Assembly (NCBI GenBank): GCA_902778855.1
Contig: CACYZM010000039.1
Span: forward strand, 1 to 43,309
Direction of reading: 5' to 3'
From: an uncultured Bacteroidia bacterium
GTDB taxonomy: Bacteria; Bacteroidota; Bacteroidia; Bacteroidales; UBA932
Length of the DNA stretch: 43,309 bases
The notes below the pieces were generated by a model. The model had not been told where the DNA came from. It saw only the letters and a program-made list of their open reading frames with translations, and searched no databases. Position numbers and translations under genes: made by a program. Of the stretch, positions 10,430 through 19,532 are shown piece after piece; the first letter of the stretch is position 1, and each line of letters starts with the position of its first letter.

Positions 10430-10458
10430 CAAATCAAACAACGCATAAACCTGTCAAA

Positions 10459-12070
10459 ATGAAACAAATCGTCGAATGCGTCCCCAACTACAGCGAAGGA
10501 CGCGATAAATCCGTGATTGACAACATCGTAGCCGCCATCGCCTCCGTCGAGGGCGTCAAGGTGCTCGACGTCGACCCCGGCGTGGCCACCAACCGCACCG
10601 TCGTCACTTTCGTCGGCGAGCCCGGTCCCGTCTGCGAAGCCGCCTTCCGCGGCGCCGCCAAGGCCCAGGAGCTCATCGATATGCGACACCACCACGGTGC
10701 TCATCCCCGCTCGGGTGCGACGGACGTGCTTCCGCTCATCCCCGTGGCGGGCATCACCCTGGAAGAGTGCGCTTCGTTGGCTCGAGAGCTGGCGAAGCGT
10801 CTTTATGATGAGCTGGGCATTCCGTGCTACTGCTACGAGGCCGCGGCCTACAAGCCCGAGCGCAAGAACCTCGCGGTGTGCCGCGCCGGCGAATACGAGG
10901 CCCTGCCCGAGAAGATCGCCGATCCGGCCCGCCGGCCCGATTTCGGCCCCGATACCTACAACGACACCGTGGCCCGCTGCGGCGCCACGAACATCGGCGC
11001 CCGCAATTTCCTGGTGGCCGTGAACTACAACCTCAACACCACCTCCACCCGTCGGGCGATGGCCATCGCCTTCGACGTGCGCGAAAAAGGCCGCAAGGCC
11101 CGCGAAGGCGGCTCGCTCACCGGCAAACTGCTCAAGGACGAGAACGGCGAACAGATCTGGATTCCCGGCACGCTGAAGGGCTGCAAGGCCATCGGCTGGT
11201 ACATCGACGAATACGGCATCGCCCAGGTGTCGATGAACATCACCGACATCGACGCCACGCCACTGCACGTGGCATACGAAGAAGTTTCCCGCGCCGCCGC
11301 AGCCCGCGGCCTGCGCGTCACCGGCGCCGAGATCGTCGGCCTGGTTCCGAAGAAAGTGCTGCTCGAGGCCGGCGTTCGATCCGAAAGAGAAAGTCATCGA
11401 ATTCCTGATGCAGGACGAAGAAGAGGAAGCCCGCAAGCACCGCCTCGTGCGGATGACCGCCGAAGGCTTCGCCCGCGAGACGGCCTCCGAGTCGCCCGCC
11501 CCGGGCGGCGGATCCATCTCCGCCTATATGGGCGCCCTTGCGGCCGCCCTCGGCACGATGGTGGCGAACCTCTCCGCCCACAAGCGCGGCTGGGACGACC
11601 GCTGGAAAGAGTTTTCCGACGTGGCCGAAGCCGGCCAGGCCGTGATGCAGGAACTGCTCGACCTCGTGGACGAAGACACCGCCGCCTTCGACAAGATCAT
11701 GGCCTGCTTCGGCATGCCGAAAGGCACCGACGAGGAGAAAGCGGCCCGTGCCGCCGCCATCGAAGAGGCCACGCTCTACGCCGCTTCCGTTCCGCTGAAG
11801 ACGATGGAAGCTTCGCTGAAGGCCCTGCCGCTGGCCCTCGAGATGGCCCGCAAGGGCAACCCGGCCTCCGCGTCCGACGCCGGCGTGGCGGCCCTCGCCG
11901 CCCGCGCCGCCTGCCGCGGCGCCGAACTCAACGTGCGCATCAACGCCTCCGGCCTGAAAGACCCGGCTCCCGCCAAACCGCTGATCGCCCGCGCCGCTGA
12001 AATCCTCCGCGAAGCCGAAGCCCTGGAAGCCCAGGTCCTGGAAGCCGTCAACAACCATATCAATCAATGA
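10459..12070 (+). pseudogene. ftcD: Bifunctional glutamate formimidoyltransferase / formimidoyl-THF cyclodeaminase, split by an out-of-frame loss
   Basis: FTCD moves the formimino group of N-formiminoglutamate to tetrahydrofolate and then releases ammonia to give methenyl-THF, the last step of histidine breakdown. The transferase domain (from 10459) starts MKQIVECVPNYSEGRDKS and has catalytic H82 in HHHGAHPRSGATDV. The cyclodeaminase domain resumes in another frame at or before 11378 (FDPKEKVIEFLMQDE) and continues with FARETASESPAPGGGSISAYMGALAAALG to 12070. The join near 11373-11375 goes from LLEAG straight to FDPKEKVIE. From family memory about 30 residues (YFL-KQQ-SxG region) are missing, so a 3n+2 deletion fits. 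Each domain might still be made separately, the second from ATG 11408. It overlaps hutU by 4 bases. Confidence 0.85.
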
Positions 12071-14082
12071 GTATGACTTTCCAAGAAGAAATCCTGGCGG
12101 GCATTCCGGCGGAACTGCCGGAAGTGAAAGCCTACGATCCCGAGATCAACCACGCTCCGCGGCGCAAGGACATCCTCTCGCCCGAAGAGAAAGTGCTGGC
12201 CCTGAAGAATGCGCTGCGCTACTTCCCCCAGAAGCACCACGCTGTCCTGGCCAAGGAGTTCGCGGAAGAACTGCACAAGTACGGCCGCATCTATATGTAC
12301 CGTTTCCGCCCCTCCTACGCGATGTATGCGCGGCCGATCGACGAGTACCCGGCCCGGAGCCGGCAGGCGGCGGCCATCATGGCGATGATCCAGAACAACC
12401 TCGATCCGCGCGTGGCGCAGCATCCCCACGAACTGATCATCTACGGCGGCAACGGCGCCATCTTCCAGAACTGGGCCCAGTACCGGCTGGTGATGCAGTA
12501 TCTGGCCACGATGACCGACGAGCAGACGCTCGTGATGTACTCCGGCCATCCGCTGGGGCTCTTCCCCAGCCACAAGGACGCCCCGCGGGTCATCGTCACC
12601 AACGGTATGGTCATCCCCAACTACTCCAAGCCCGACCATTGGGAGAAATTCAACGCCCTCGGCGTATCGCAATACGGCCAGATGACGGCCGGTTCCTATA
12701 TGTACATCGGCCCGCAGGGCATCGTCCACGGCACCACCATCACGGTGATGAACGCGGCCCGCAAGCAACTCCGCAAGCGCGGCCTCAACGGGGACGACCG
12801 CGGCGGCGTGCTCTTCGTGACCGCCGGTCTCGGCGGCATGTCGGGCGCCCAGCCCAAGGCCGGCAACATCGCCGGCGTGGTGAGCGTCACGGCCGAAATC
12901 AACCCCAAGGCCGCCGAGAAACGCTTCGAGCAGGGCTGGGTCGACGAACTCCACCGCGACCTCGACGAACTCATCCCGCGCATCCGCAAGGCGGTCGCCG
13001 CGAAGGAAGTCGTCTCGCTGGCCTATGTGGGCAACGTGGTCGACCTGTGGGAGCGGCTCGCCGATGAGCATGTGCCCGTTGACCTGGGCTCCGACCAGAC
13101 CTCCCTCCACAACCCGTGGGCGGGCGGCTACTATCCCGTGGGCTACAGCCTCGAAGAATCCAAGAAGATGATGGCCGATGAGCCGGAGCGGTTCAAGGAA
13201 GCCGTCCAGGCTTCGCTCCGCCGCCACGTGGCCGCCATCAACCGGCTGGCCGCCGGCGGAATGTATTTCTTCGACTACGGCAACGCCTTCCTGCTGGAAA
13301 GCTCCCGGGCCGGCGCCGACATCCTGCTTCCGGACGGCCGTTTCCGCTATCCGTCCTACGTGCAGGACATCATGGGCCCGATGTACTTCGACTACGGCTT
13401 CGGTCCGTTCCGCTGGGTCTGTATGAGCGAAAAGCCCGAAGACCTGGCGAAGTCCGACGCCCTCGCGGTGAAGGTGCTCGGCGAAATCGCCGCCACCGCC
13501 CCCGAGGAAATCACCGGCCAGATGCGCGACAACATCCACTGGATCGAAGAAGCTGGCCGCAACCACCTGGTGGTGGGCTCCCAGGCCCGTATCCTCTACG
13601 CCGACTGCGAAGGCCGCACGAAGATCGCGCTGGCGTTCAACGACGCCATCCGCCGCGGCGAAATCACGGCGCCCATCGTACTGGGCCGCGACCACCACGA
13701 CGTGTCCGGCACCGACTCCCCGTTCCGCGAGACCTCGAACATCTACGACGGTTCGCAGTTCACGGCCGACATGGCCGTGCAGAACGTCATCGGCGACGGT
13801 TTCCGCGGCGCCACGTGGGTCTCGATCCACAACGGCGGCGGCGTGGGCTGGGGCGAAGTGATCAACGGCGGCTTCGGTATGGTGATCGACGGTTCCGACG
13901 ATTCCGCCCGCCACATCCGGGAGATGCTCTTCTGGGACGTGAACAACGGCATCGCCCGCCGCAGCTGGGCCCGCAACGACGGCGCCCGCTTCGCCATCGA
14001 ACGCGAAATGGCCCGCACCCCCGGCCTGCGCGTCACCCTTCCGAACCTGGCAGATGAAGAACTGATCAAATCCGTATTATAA
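12067..14082 (+). CDS. hutU: Urocanate hydratase, long form
   Basis: Urocanase converts urocanate to imidazolonepropionate with a tightly bound NAD. The 671-residue protein is the long form seen in Bacteroidota and animals (about 670) rather than the roughly 555-residue form of Proteobacteria. Visible family blocks are ELIIYGGNGAIFQNWAQYRLVMQYL, YSGHPLGLFPSHKDAPRV, VTAGLGGMSGAQPKA and GSDQTSLHNPWAGGYYPVGYS. The C-terminal half has DIMGPMYFDYGFGPFRWVCMS. Its ATG overlaps the end of ftcD (4 bases) and it ends one base before hutH, so translation is coupled along the hut operon. Confidence 0.95.
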   Translation: MSMTFQEEILAGIPAELPEVKAYDPEINHAPRRKDILSPEEKVLALKNALRYFPQKHHAVLAKEFAEELHKYGRIYMYRFRPSYAMYARPIDEYPARSRQAAAIMAMIQNNLDPRVAQHPHELIIYGGNGAIFQNWAQYRLVMQYLATMTDEQTLVMYSGHPLGLFPSHKDAPRVIVTNGMVIPNYSKPDHWEKFNALGVSQYGQMTAGSYMYIGPQGIVHGTTITVMNAARKQLRKRGLNGDDRGGVLFVTAGLGGMSGAQPKAGNIAGVVSVTAEINPKAAEKRFEQGWVDELHRDLDELIPRIRKAVAAKEVVSLAYVGNVVDLWERLADEHVPVDLGSDQTSLHNPWAGGYYPVGYSLEESKKMMADEPERFKEAVQASLRRHVAAINRLAAGGMYFFDYGNAFLLESSRAGADILLPDGRFRYPSYVQDIMGPMYFDYGFGPFRWVCMSEKPEDLAKSDALAVKVLGEIAATAPEEITGQMRDNIHWIEEAGRNHLVVGSQARILYADCEGRTKIALAFNDAIRRGEITAPIVLGRDHHDVSGTDSPFRETSNIYDGSQFTADMAVQNVIGDGFRGATWVSIHNGGGVGWGEVINGGFGMVIDGSDDSARHIREMLFWDVNNGIARRSWARNDGARFAIEREMARTPGLRVTLPNLADEELIKSVL

Positions 14083-14083
14083 T

Positions 14084-15568
14084 ATGCATTCCATATCTCA
14101 CGAACACCTGACCCTGGAGCGGCTGCAGGAGATCCTCGACAACGGCGAGCATCTCGCCCTCTCGGAAGAGGCCGTCGCGGCCATCGAAAAGTGCCGCCAC
14201 TACCTCGACGCCAAAATGGAGGACATCGACCGGCCGGTCTATGGCATCACCACCGGCTTCGGCTCGCTCTATAATGTGACCATCCCGGCCGAAGACCTGT
14301 CGCAGCTGCAGCACAACCTCGTGATGTCGCACGCCTGCGGCACCGGCGAAGAAGTGCGCCCGGCCATCGTCAAGCTGATGCTCCTGCTCAAGGCGCAGTC
14401 GCTTTCCTACGGCCATTCCGGCGCCCAGCTGGTCACCGTCCAGCGGCTCATCGATATGTACAACAACGACATCCTGCCCGTTGTCTACCAGCAGGGCTCG
14501 CTCGGCGCCTCCGGCGACCTCGCTCCCCTGGCCCACCTCTGCCTTCCCATCATCGGGATGGGCGAGGTCCGTTTCAAAGGGAAGGTCCGCCCCACCGAAG
14601 AAGTCTGGAAGGAACTGGGCTGGGAGCCCATCCGGCTGCAGTCGAAGGAGGGCCTCGCCCTGCTCAACGGCACGCAGTTTATGAGCGCCCACGCCATCTG
14701 GTCGCTGATCCAGGCCAAGCGGCTCTCGAAATGGGCCGACCTGATCGGCGCGATGTCGCTCGAAGCCTACGACGGCCGCATCGAACCGTTCCTGCCGCTG
14801 AGCCACCGCATCCGGCCCCACAAGGGTCAGCTGGCCACCGCCGAGCGCTTCCTCCACGTGCTGGAAGGCAGCGAACTGATCCATCGTCCGAAGGAGCACG
14901 TCCAGGATCCCTATTCGTTCCGCTGCATCCCGCAGGTGCACGGCGCCGCGAAAGACAACCTGACCTATGTCCAGGGGGTCATCGAGAACGAGATCAACGG
15001 CGTCACCGACAATCCGAATGTCTTCCCCGATGAAGATATGGTGATTTCGGCCGGCAACTTCCACGGCGAGCCCATCGCCATTCCGATGGACACGATGGCC
15101 ATCGCCCTGTCGGAGCTGGCCAGCATTTCGGAGCGCCGCGTCTATCTGCTGATCCACGGCTATCGCGGTCTGCCGCGCTACCTGGCCCCGAATCCGGGCC
15201 TCAACAGCGGTTTCATGATTCCGCAGTACACGGCCGCTTCGATCGTGAGCCAGAACAAGGGGCTCTGCTGGCCCGCCTCCTGCGACTCCGTCCCCTCGTC
15301 GAACGGGCAGGAAGACCACGTGAGCATGGGCGCCAACTCGGCCACGAAGCTCGTGCGCGTGGTCGACAATGTGGAGACCGTACTGGCCATCGAGTTGTTC
15401 AACGCCGCCCAGGCGCTGGAATTCCGCCGTCCGGCCCACTCGTCGCCCCTGATCGAAAAGATTCACGCCGACTACCGCAAGGTCGTCCCCTTCATCGACG
15501 TAGACACCTATATGCACCCCCTGATCATCCGCTCCGCGGAGTTCATCCGGAAACATCAGTATATCTAA
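14084..15568 (+). CDS. hutH: Histidine ammonia-lyase
   Basis: HutH deaminates L-histidine to urocanate, the first step of the pathway. The MIO cofactor forms from A142-S143-G144 in GSLGASGDLAPLAHL, and the active-site tyrosine is in PVYGITTGFGSL (Y53). Other class blocks are YQQGSLGASG, NGTQFMSAHAIW, VQDPYSFRCIPQVHG and NGQEDHVSMG. At 494 residues it is normal length. It begins one base after the hutU stop. A palindromic element interrupts the operon just downstream. Confidence 0.95.
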   Translation: MHSISHEHLTLERLQEILDNGEHLALSEEAVAAIEKCRHYLDAKMEDIDRPVYGITTGFGSLYNVTIPAEDLSQLQHNLVMSHACGTGEEVRPAIVKLMLLLKAQSLSYGHSGAQLVTVQRLIDMYNNDILPVVYQQGSLGASGDLAPLAHLCLPIIGMGEVRFKGKVRPTEEVWKELGWEPIRLQSKEGLALLNGTQFMSAHAIWSLIQAKRLSKWADLIGAMSLEAYDGRIEPFLPLSHRIRPHKGQLATAERFLHVLEGSELIHRPKEHVQDPYSFRCIPQVHGAAKDNLTYVQGVIENEINGVTDNPNVFPDEDMVISAGNFHGEPIAIPMDTMAIALSELASISERRVYLLIHGYRGLPRYLAPNPGLNSGFMIPQYTAASIVSQNKGLCWPASCDSVPSSNGQEDHVSMGANSATKLVRVVDNVETVLAIELFNAAQALEFRRPAHSSPLIEKIHADYRKVVPFIDVDTYMHPLIIRSAEFIRKHQYI

Positions 15569-15576
15569 TATCTTAA

Positions 15577-15707
15577 AGCTATGTCCCAATCCATTTCCAG
15601 ACTACGGACCCCAAGGGGTCCTATCCCTCCCAAAGCGATCGCTTTGGGCCCCTCCCACTCACGGCTGCGTGGGCGCAGACGGTCTTGAAATGGATTGGGA
15701 CATAGCT
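15577..15707. repeat. 131 bp nested-palindrome element between hutH and hutI
   Basis: The outer arms 15577-15602 and 15682-15707 are 26-base inverted repeats with one mismatch (AGCTATGTCCCAATCCATTT begins the left arm). Inside are GGACCCC-AA-GGGGTCC (15606-15621), a perfect 20 bp palindrome (15629-15648) and CTGCG-TGGG-CGCAG with 4 loop bases (15665-15678). There is no ORF. It looks like a MITE- or REP-type insertion; target-site duplication is at most a couple of A's. Confidence 0.75.
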
Positions 15708-15718
15708 AAAGAACAAAA

Positions 15719-16939
15719 ATGAAAAGGCTGTTTAATAATATCGGTACGCTGGCCGGCATTGTGCCGGCGGGTATCGTCCGCAAGGAAGGGGCGGCGATGG
15801 ACGAGGTCGGGACGATCGACAAGGCCTGGCTGCTGGTCGAGGACGGCAGGGTTGCCGGGTTCGGCGGCGCGGGTTCGGCGGCGCCGGGCGGCGCCGACGA
15901 GGTCGTCGACTGCGAAGGCGGCCTGCTGATGCCGGCTTTCTGCGACAGCCACACCCATATCGTCTATGCCGGCTGCCGCGACGGCGAGTTCCTCGACAAA
16001 ATCCGGGGCCTCTCCTACGAGGAGATCGCGGCGCACGGCGGCGGCATCCTCAACTCCGCCGACCTGCTGCACCAGACTTCCGAAGACGAACTCTTCCGCC
16101 AGTCGATGGAGCGTGTCAACGAAATGATCGCCCAAGGAACCGGCGCCCTCGAAATCAAAAGCGGCTACGGCCTCAACCCGATCGACGAAATGAAGATGCT
16201 GCGCGTCATCGACCGCATCAAGGCGGCCTCCCCCACCCTGATCCGTACCACCTTCCTCGGCGCCCACGCCGTGGGCCGCGGCTACAGCCACGACGACTAT
16301 GTGGCCACCGTCTGCCGGATGATGCCGGAGGCGGCCCGCTACGCCGATTTCGTAGACATTTTCTGCGAAGAAGGCTTCTTCACGGTCGAGGACGCCGCCC
16401 GCGTCCTCGAAGCCGGCCTGCGGGCCGGCCTGCGGCCGAAGATCCACGCCAACCAGCTCGCCGTCAGCGGCGGCGTCCAGGTGGGCGTGCGCTACGGCGC
16501 CCTGTCGGTCGACCATCTGGAGAAATCGGGCGCCGCCGAGATCGAGGCCCTGCGGGGCGGGGCGACCATGCCGACGTTCCTGCCGGGATCGGCTTTCTTC
16601 CTCCGGATTCCCGACGGCCCGGCCCGCGATTACATCGCCGCCGGCCTGGGCGTCGCCCTGGCTTCCGACTACAATCCGGGCTCCTCGCCTTCCGGCGATA
16701 TGCGTTTCATCTGGGCCCTGGGCTGCATCCGGATGCGGCTCACGCCCAACCAGGCCTTCAACGCCGTGACCCTCAACAGCGCCTACGCGATGGGCGTGAG
16801 CGACCAGTGCGGTTCGATCACCGTCGGCAAACGCGCCGACCTGATCCTGACCCGCCCGGGCTGGAATCTCACGAAGATTCCCTACCTCCACCACTCGCCG
16901 TTCATCAGGCAAGTCTATCTCCAGGGAAAAACCGTATGA
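15719..16939 (+). CDS. hutI: Imidazolonepropionase
   Basis: HutI hydrolyses imidazolonepropionate to N-formiminoglutamate. It is an amidohydrolase-fold TIM barrel; metal ligands H78 and H80 are in CDSHTHIVYAG. Further family blocks are GTGALEIKSGYGLN, TTFLGAHAVG, FCEEGFFTVEDAARVLEAG, KIHANQLAVSGGVQ and ALASDYNPGSSPSGDM. At 406 residues it is full length. It starts 11 bases after the palindromic element, and its stop overlaps the next ATG. Confidence 0.95.
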   Translation: MKRLFNNIGTLAGIVPAGIVRKEGAAMDEVGTIDKAWLLVEDGRVAGFGGAGSAAPGGADEVVDCEGGLLMPAFCDSHTHIVYAGCRDGEFLDKIRGLSYEEIAAHGGGILNSADLLHQTSEDELFRQSMERVNEMIAQGTGALEIKSGYGLNPIDEMKMLRVIDRIKAASPTLIRTTFLGAHAVGRGYSHDDYVATVCRMMPEAARYADFVDIFCEEGFFTVEDAARVLEAGLRAGLRPKIHANQLAVSGGVQVGVRYGALSVDHLEKSGAAEIEALRGGATMPTFLPGSAFFLRIPDGPARDYIAAGLGVALASDYNPGSSPSGDMRFIWALGCIRMRLTPNQAFNAVTLNSAYAMGVSDQCGSITVGKRADLILTRPGWNLTKIPYLHHSPFIRQVYLQGKTV

Positions 16940-17202
16940 GAAAAGGGCGTGTCCGCCGGGTGGCGACAATCCTGGTCCTGCTGATGACGGTGGCCTCGTG
17001 CGGCATCTTTCCGCCGCGCGGGGCCACGGTCATATCGGACCACGAAGAAATCGAAGCCATTCTCCAGGAGCACTTCCCCGATCTTTACGATCTGCACGAA
17101 CAAGGCCGCATCGAAGTCGACGAAATCTACGTCTACACCACCCGCGGCGGCGAACCCAAATACAAAGTTTCCTTACGCTATATGCCGCCGCACGTCCACT
17201 GA
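16936..17202 (+). CDS. Small lipoprotein coupled to hutI
   Basis: An 88-residue ORF whose ATG overlaps the hutI stop (ATGA). A basic N-terminus (RKGRVRR), a hydrophobic stretch (VATILVLLMTVAS) and C22 after VAS form a lipobox. The mature part is short and acidic (DHEEIEAILQEHFPDLYDLHEQGRIEVDEIYVYTT is one block). I do not recognise the family. Position suggests co-expression with histidine utilisation, but a functional link is not shown. Confidence 0.65.
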   Translation: MRKGRVRRVATILVLLMTVASCGIFPPRGATVISDHEEIEAILQEHFPDLYDLHEQGRIEVDEIYVYTTRGGEPKYKVSLRYMPPHVH

Positions 17203-17206
17203 CGGG

Positions 17207-19321
17207 CTACCAGCGGATTTCCACCGGCACGCCGTCGGGATCGTTCTCGAAGCGCAGCAGGCAAGTGCGGCTTGCGGCATCCCAACCATAGGCGATTTCC
17301 TGGCCGCCTGCCGTCACACGGACAGGATGCCGGGGAACCCGGATGCGCGTCACATTGACCGTTTCGAGCGGCCCTTTACACAGATAAGAGAAGCGGCGGC
17401 GGTCTTTGCGGATCTCGCTGGCGCGGCTCGCGGCGGCCAGGATCGCCGGACCGCGAGGCGCCTTCCGCAGGTCGTAATAGAGACCCTGCGAGCCGGGCGC
17501 GAGCTCGACACCTTCACAGACGGGAAGATTCGGGTCGTACAGATCGATGAAACGGCCTTCCAGCCGCAGAGGGGCGTCACTGACGCTCTCATCCAGCACC
17601 GCAGCCACCGTGTAGGGCCCGCGTTCCAGAACGAAGTAATTCTTGGTTTCCAACCGGCCGTTCAGGTCGGCAACCGCCGCCAGCAACGGGGTTTCGCCGC
17701 CCTCCGCCAGAACGAACTCCATAGGATTCTGCCGCAGGATCCGGACCGTTCCCTTGCCACAGACATAACTGCCTTCCGGGGCCCCCGCCGGGATGCCCAG
17801 CAGCTCAAACAGATGCGTGGAAGGCGTCGCATAGCCTTCCGTCGTCCACCATTCCTGCACACCCTGGAAAGGATCGTCATCGCGGCCGCAGTAGACCAGC
17901 CGCCCGCCGTTCCGGACCCACGCGGCAAGCTGCCGGTGCGCCTCCGGATCGAGCGGTTTCTGATTGGCATAGGACATCAGCAACACTTTGACATTGCGCA
18001 AAGCCTCCGACCAGCCCAGGTTTTCGATATGGGTGATTCCGACGGGAATGCCTCGCTTCAGCAGCGGCATCGCCAGCCCATAGAAATTGGTCTGCACGGG
18101 GTCGTCGAACCGTTCCGCAACCGGATAATGCTGGAACATCATCGAATTGGCCATCAGAACGGAGATCGCCCCCGTTCCGTCGGGCTGCCGTTCGGAAACC
18201 GGCATGTCCGCCAGGGCCCCGATCATCACCTGCATCATCGACGCATAGTCGCGGGGGATGCGGATGCGGGTCGTGTCGGTCGCGCTCGTGGGATACAAGC
18301 GGCGGTAGATCCGTTCCGGCCAGGGCATCACCTCGTAGTCGGCGATGCCGGGATAGAGCAACTGCGCCGTGAAGGTCGCCTGGTAGTTGCGCTTGTAGTC
18401 GGCCCAGTCGCGGACGCCGTCTTCGATGGGATCCGTCAGGAACCAGACCCGGCGGCCGGTCGGCGCGGTCATCGAAGCCATGCAGCCGTATTCCAGGAAG
18501 GCGATCTCGAACACCCGCTCCCGGCACACGCCCGCGTAATAGTTCGGCATCCGGGAAGTGCCGGTCCAAACCTGCGCGATGTAGCCGTCCACACACGGCA
18601 GCGAAGCCAGGGACGCCTCCGGCGAGACGATGCGCCACTGCGCGTAGTTGATCAGGGAATGCGTCGGCACATAGCAGCGGATCGTCCGGCCCAGGGAGCG
18701 GCCGTATTCCTTCGCGTAGGTGAACGCCGCTTCCAGCGCCCGATAATAGAGATGGTATTTCAGTTTGGAGGAAAGGTAGGTCGCCTCGGCCGATTCATCC
18801 TGCGGCCGCCAGGGCGTGCCGTAATAGGCTTCCCATTCCCGCTTGAAAGCCTCGCTGTAGCCCGCATAGGCCCAGAACTCCGGCTCCTCGAGGAAGATGT
18901 CATCGATGCCTGCGTCGATGGCGCGTTTGATCTGGGTCTCTTTGAAATAAGCCAGGTAATTCTCCGTGGGGACGATATAGGGCACCTTCGGGCCGTGCCA
19001 GATCGTGTCGCCCGCCACGCTCTTCTGGCCCTCGTCCAGATGCGCGACGCCGTCCCAGGCCCCGGAGAAATAATCCTGATAGCCACCCCACGCAATTCCC
19101 GTCATAAACGAGGTCCGGTAGCCGCGCTCCCGCCACGACGCAATCCGCGCCTCCAGCGAATTCCCGGCACCGTACACCATCACCCCGTCCGCCCGATTAT
19201 CCACATACGGACTCCACGCCTGCCCCGTCTGGAACGTAGTCTTATCCAGGCGGCTTTCCGGCACGGAACAAGCCGCCAGCAGGAGCATCAGGACAAGATA
19301 TGCCTTCAGGTGTTTCTTCAT
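17207..19321 (-). CDS. Large lipoprotein resembling a clan-A (GH42-like) glycoside hydrolase
   Basis: A 704-residue lipoprotein with lipobox LLAAC (C18). Residues 35-330 read as a TIM-barrel hydrolase: RGYRTSFMTGIAWGG, then IDAGIDDIFLEEPEFWAYAGYSEAFKREWEAYYG with a cluster of acids (E145, E146, E148) at a strand end, as in GH42-like enzymes. Residues about 390-560 look like the GATase1-like domain that follows in GH42 (NVKVLLMSYANQ, AAWVRNGGRLVYCGRDDDP). The C-terminus is beta-rich. I cannot name a family or a substrate. It is monocistronic, with its own promoter, and converges on the hut operon with a 4-base gap. Confidence 0.6.
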   Translation of the reverse strand: MKKHLKAYLVLMLLLAACSVPESRLDKTTFQTGQAWSPYVDNRADGVMVYGAGNSLEARIASWRERGYRTSFMTGIAWGGYQDYFSGAWDGVAHLDEGQKSVAGDTIWHGPKVPYIVPTENYLAYFKETQIKRAIDAGIDDIFLEEPEFWAYAGYSEAFKREWEAYYGTPWRPQDESAEATYLSSKLKYHLYYRALEAAFTYAKEYGRSLGRTIRCYVPTHSLINYAQWRIVSPEASLASLPCVDGYIAQVWTGTSRMPNYYAGVCRERVFEIAFLEYGCMASMTAPTGRRVWFLTDPIEDGVRDWADYKRNYQATFTAQLLYPGIADYEVMPWPERIYRRLYPTSATDTTRIRIPRDYASMMQVMIGALADMPVSERQPDGTGAISVLMANSMMFQHYPVAERFDDPVQTNFYGLAMPLLKRGIPVGITHIENLGWSEALRNVKVLLMSYANQKPLDPEAHRQLAAWVRNGGRLVYCGRDDDPFQGVQEWWTTEGYATPSTHLFELLGIPAGAPEGSYVCGKGTVRILRQNPMEFVLAEGGETPLLAAVADLNGRLETKNYFVLERGPYTVAAVLDESVSDAPLRLEGRFIDLYDPNLPVCEGVELAPGSQGLYYDLRKAPRGPAILAAASRASEIRKDRRRFSYLCKGPLETVNVTRIRVPRHPVRVTAGGQEIAYGWDAASRTCLLRFENDPDGVPVEIRW

Positions 19322-19328
19322 CTTCCTA

Positions 19329-19336
19329 CAAATATA
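19329..19336 (-). promoter_or_regulatory. -7 box TATATTTG of the hydrolase-like lipoprotein gene
   Basis: The minus strand reads TATATTTG, a perfect TAnnTTTG, with ATTG (19360-19357) 20 bases further upstream as a near -33 TTTG. Only 7 bases separate the box from the ATG at 19321, so the message should be leaderless. Confidence 0.65.
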
Positions 19337-19493
19337 GTGATTCCCACTATTATATCCAATGCCCAGAGGAGAGTGCTATCTCCGCTCAAATGGCGAAAAA
19401 GGGAGCGGCATCGGTCGCTTGACGGCGAACTCCTCCTTATCCGGGCCAAGAGACCCGGAACGTTCGTCAAACAAAGCGCCGTCATGGCCTCTT

Positions 19494-19520
19494 AATTGCC
19501 GCAGGGTTCCTGCGGCAATT
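19494..19520. repeat. Strong hairpin, 12 bp perfect stem
   Basis: AATTGCCGCAGG (19494-19505) and CCTGCGGCAATT (19509-19520) are exact reverse complements around GTT. No T-run follows on the plus strand. It marks the left edge of the repeat region. Confidence 0.7.
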
Positions 19521-19532
19521 ATTCTACGGCCA

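Noticed and set aside
12064-13914. 616-codon minus-strand open frame opposite hutU
   Set aside because: Low-complexity His/Val/Asp-rich composition typical of an antisense shadow; hutU on the other strand is unambiguous.
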